Under the pieces are notes generated by a model, which saw only the letters and a list, made by a program, of their open reading frames with translations, was not told where the DNA came from and searched no databases. This document shows, piece by piece, positions 5,873-7,142 of a DNA stretch of 7,142 nucleotides. Position 1 is the stretch's first letter. Every line of letters starts with the position of its first letter. The translations under genes were made by a program, and so were the position numbers. The DNA is taken from positions 1 to 7,142 of the forward strand of contig JAEYXI010000356.1 in assembly GCA_023428515.1 (NCBI GenBank), given 5' to 3'. Origin of the DNA: Pseudomonadota bacterium. GTDB lineage: Bacteria; Pseudomonadota; Alphaproteobacteria; Rhizobiales; Rhizobiaceae.

Positions 5873-6796
5873 CTAGTTGCTGGCCACCTTCTTCTTCGAT
5901 GCGATGTAGTTCTCCCGCTCGTCGTAGGACACCTCCACCGCCCCTTTCGCCTTGGCGGACAGGCGGCTCAGATACCTGTCCATGTGGTGGTCCTTGAGGT
6001 CGGCGAAACTCAGCGAGCGGCCGAACTCGCCGATCGAGATGCGGTCGGCATCGTGGGTCGGCAGGTAAACATAGTGAGGCCCTTCGAGCAGGATGATCTC
6101 GGGGCCGGCATGTTCGTAGACGCCATAGACGCGGTTGAAGATCGTGGTCGGCGGCAGCATCGGTATGACGTCGTTCTCGTCGACGACGCGGGTAAGCGTC
6201 AGGAAGCCGAGTTTCTGGACGCCGTCGGTGGTGGTGAATTTCGGCTGGCCGAACGTCACCACCCTGTCGACCTTGTAACCGTCGTCGACCATGTGGATGG
6301 CGAGCAGCGCGGCGACCGCGCCGCCGAGCGAATGGCCGGTGATGTAGGTCCGGTAGTTCTTCTTCAGGTAGGGTTTCATGTCCGCGTAGAGGATGCGCGC
6401 CGTGGCGTCGAAGCCGATATGTACGGGGATCGCCAGCGCGAGGTCCTCGCGGATGCGCAACTCGATGTCCTCGATCAGGTTCCTCTTGTTCGCCGTCCCG
6501 CGTATGGCGATGTACTGGGCCTTCGCCTTGTCGTCCCGTTCGACGAAATACTGCGCGTCGGTCTTGCCGGGCGCGCTGACGCGCACGGTGGCCGGATACT
6601 GGCCACGGATGACCGCTTCGTCGGCATAGGCCGCCTTCGAGCGGCTGGCATAGGCGGTGAGCTCGACGAAATCGATCTTCGTCGACGTGACGGTCGAGCC
6701 GAGGAGTTGAAGTTCCTGCCTGGAAACGCCGATGCAGGCCGTCAGCGTCACGAGGCAGACGACCGCTATCGCCGGCAGTTCGAAACGAAACCGCAT
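5873..6796 (-). CDS. class 3 (alpha/beta-hydrolase) lipase, predicted lipoprotein
   Basis: A 307-residue protein of the fungal-type class 3 lipase family, which hydrolyses acyl esters of glycerolipids. The N-terminus MRFRFELPAIAVVCLVTLTA ends in lipobox L-T-A-C (Cys21), so it should be anchored in the envelope. The start at 6796 is set by this signal and by an AGGGGG ribosome site eight bases upstream; a longer reading from 6832 would bury the signal. Family marks in order are AIRGT (oxyanion region), the nucleophile elbow G-H-S156-L-G-G, Asp209 in DENDVIP, and DHHMDRY with His270 as the likely catalytic His (His271 is adjacent). The triad is therefore complete. It is the third predicted lipid-hydrolysing lipoprotein in 5 kb but is on the opposite strand from the PLA2-PLD pair, so it is not in their operon. 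The substrate (triacylglycerol, phospholipid or other ester) cannot be told. Confidence 0.88.
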   Translation of the reverse strand: MRFRFELPAIAVVCLVTLTACIGVSRQELQLLGSTVTSTKIDFVELTAYASRSKAAYADEAVIRGQYPATVRVSAPGKTDAQYFVERDDKAKAQYIAIRGTANKRNLIEDIELRIREDLALAIPVHIGFDATARILYADMKPYLKKNYRTYITGHSLGGAVAALLAIHMVDDGYKVDRVVTFGQPKFTTTDGVQKLGFLTLTRVVDENDVIPMLPPTTIFNRVYGVYEHAGPEIILLEGPHYVYLPTHDADRISIGEFGRSLSFADLKDHHMDRYLSRLSAKAKGAVEVSYDERENYIASKKKVASN

Positions 6797-6823
6797 GCAG
6801 AGAGCCCCCTCCCGAACCTGCCA

Positions 6824-6840
6824 TGCAATCAACCATTGCA
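6824..6840. promoter_or_regulatory. dyad upstream of the lipase gene
   Basis: TGCAAT-CAACC-ATTGCA is a perfect six-base inverted repeat with a five-base spacer, centred 36 bases upstream of the lipase start codon. It fits an operator or a leader hairpin. No convincing -35/-10 pair was found around it; the best -35 candidate on the minus strand is a TTGATA at about 6847-6852. Function is inferred from position only. Confidence 0.35.
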
Positions 6841-6889
6841 GCTTCGGATATCAATCCTTAGCACCGTGTCGATGGCAGTTCCATGAAAT

Positions 6890-6906
6890 GCTTGGCTCAG
6901 CCAAGC
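6890..6906 (-). terminator. hairpin with the phosphoesterase stop codon as its loop
   Basis: On the minus strand GCTTGGC-TGA-GCCAAGC is a perfect seven-pair stem whose three-base loop is the stop codon of the upstream gene. It is followed by ATTTCAT, only a weak U-tract, so it is at best a partial terminator. The 100-base gap to the lipase start suggests the lipase has its own promoter. Confidence 0.4.
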
Positions 6907-7142
6907 GGCTTCGACGTCGCCTTCAGGAAGCGCACACCGCCCTCGTCGGTCGCTTCCCCAAGCGCGACGTCCATGAAACCGACAGTCACGCGGGCGATGC
7001 CGAAGCCGCCGAGATAGGCGGCCGTCGGCTTGAACAGATCGTAGCCGCCGCGGCTGTAGATCATCGGCGCATCGTGCTCGTGGCCGTGGAAAATGCCGGC
7101 GACGTTGTAGGGCCTCACCGTGTCGGGCCGCCCGGCGCCCAG
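6897..7142 (-). CDS. probable metallophosphoesterase, C-terminal 81 residues (5' end outside window)
   Basis: The reading frame is open from the right edge (LGAGRPDT then VRPYNV) to a TGA at 6897-6899; the GTG at 7116-7118 is an internal Val, not a start. The fragment contains GIFHGHEHDAPMIY, the G-H-x-H metal-binding motif that ends the calcineurin-like metallophosphoesterase core, followed by strands typical of the C-terminus of that fold (YLGGFGIARVTVGFMDVAL). The family hydrolyses phosphomonoesters or diesters with two metal ions. The other metal ligands lie outside, so the call rests on one motif and its setting. It runs in the same direction as the lipase gene. Confidence 0.65.
   Translation of the reverse strand: MGAGRPDTVRPYNVAGIFHGHEHDAPMIYSRGGYDLFKPTAAYLGGFGIARVTVGFMDVALGEATDEGGVRFLKATSKPLG

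Noticed and set aside
5841..6886. Long open frames on both strands overlapping the lipase (337 codons minus at 5841-6854, 300 codons plus at 5984-6886)
   Set aside because: Both are out of frame or antisense to a gene with signal peptide, catalytic triad and ribosome site; their translations are Arg-rich and low in pattern.

Overview
The window looks like chromosome from a high-GC alphaproteobacterium, most likely a Rhizobiales/Phyllobacteriaceae (Mesorhizobium-like) genome. The basis is codon usage strongly biased to G/C in third positions, a methylmalonate-semialdehyde dehydrogenase gene divergent from a LysR regulator, and the general style of the proteins. This taxonomic call is an inference from protein character, not from a marker gene. 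There are no RNA genes, insertion sequences, CRISPR arrays or phage genes.

Layout. (1) Positions 1-703, minus strand: the 5' part of mmsA/iolA, running off the left edge. Its reading frame is conserved right to the edge, but two in-frame stop codons lie 12 bases apart, so it is annotated as a pseudogene (or a sequence error). (2) Positions 704-860: a divergent control region with a dyad. (3) Positions 861-1742, plus strand: a complete LysR-family regulator. (4) Positions 1850-4455, plus strand: a two-gene, translationally coupled unit (ATGA overlap). It encodes a small lipoprotein with a full secreted-phospholipase-A2 active site, then a 711-residue lipoprotein with two phospholipase-D (HKD) half-sites. 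(5) Positions 4456-4654: a non-coding stretch with three separate dyads and a plausible promoter. (6) Positions 4655-5854, plus strand: a Rieske non-heme-iron oxygenase alpha subunit. (7) Positions 5873-6796, minus strand and convergent with (6): a class 3 (alpha/beta-hydrolase) lipase lipoprotein. (8) Positions 6897-7142, minus strand: the C-terminal end of a probable metallophosphoesterase running off the right edge.

How the genes may work together. Three of the four complete genes after the LysR regulator encode predicted envelope lipoproteins of lipid hydrolysis (PLA2-like, PLD-like, class 3 lipase), with a phosphoesterase next door. The PLA2/PLD pair is physically coupled and is the most unusual item: acyl-ester cleavage and phosphodiester cleavage or transfer placed on the same membrane by one transcript. 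A joint role in remodelling phospholipid or attacking foreign membranes is inference. The Rieske gene is an orphan here (no ferredoxin or reductase), and its active-site pattern does not fix a substrate. The two stops in mmsA next to an intact LysR gene are the other point that deserves checking.
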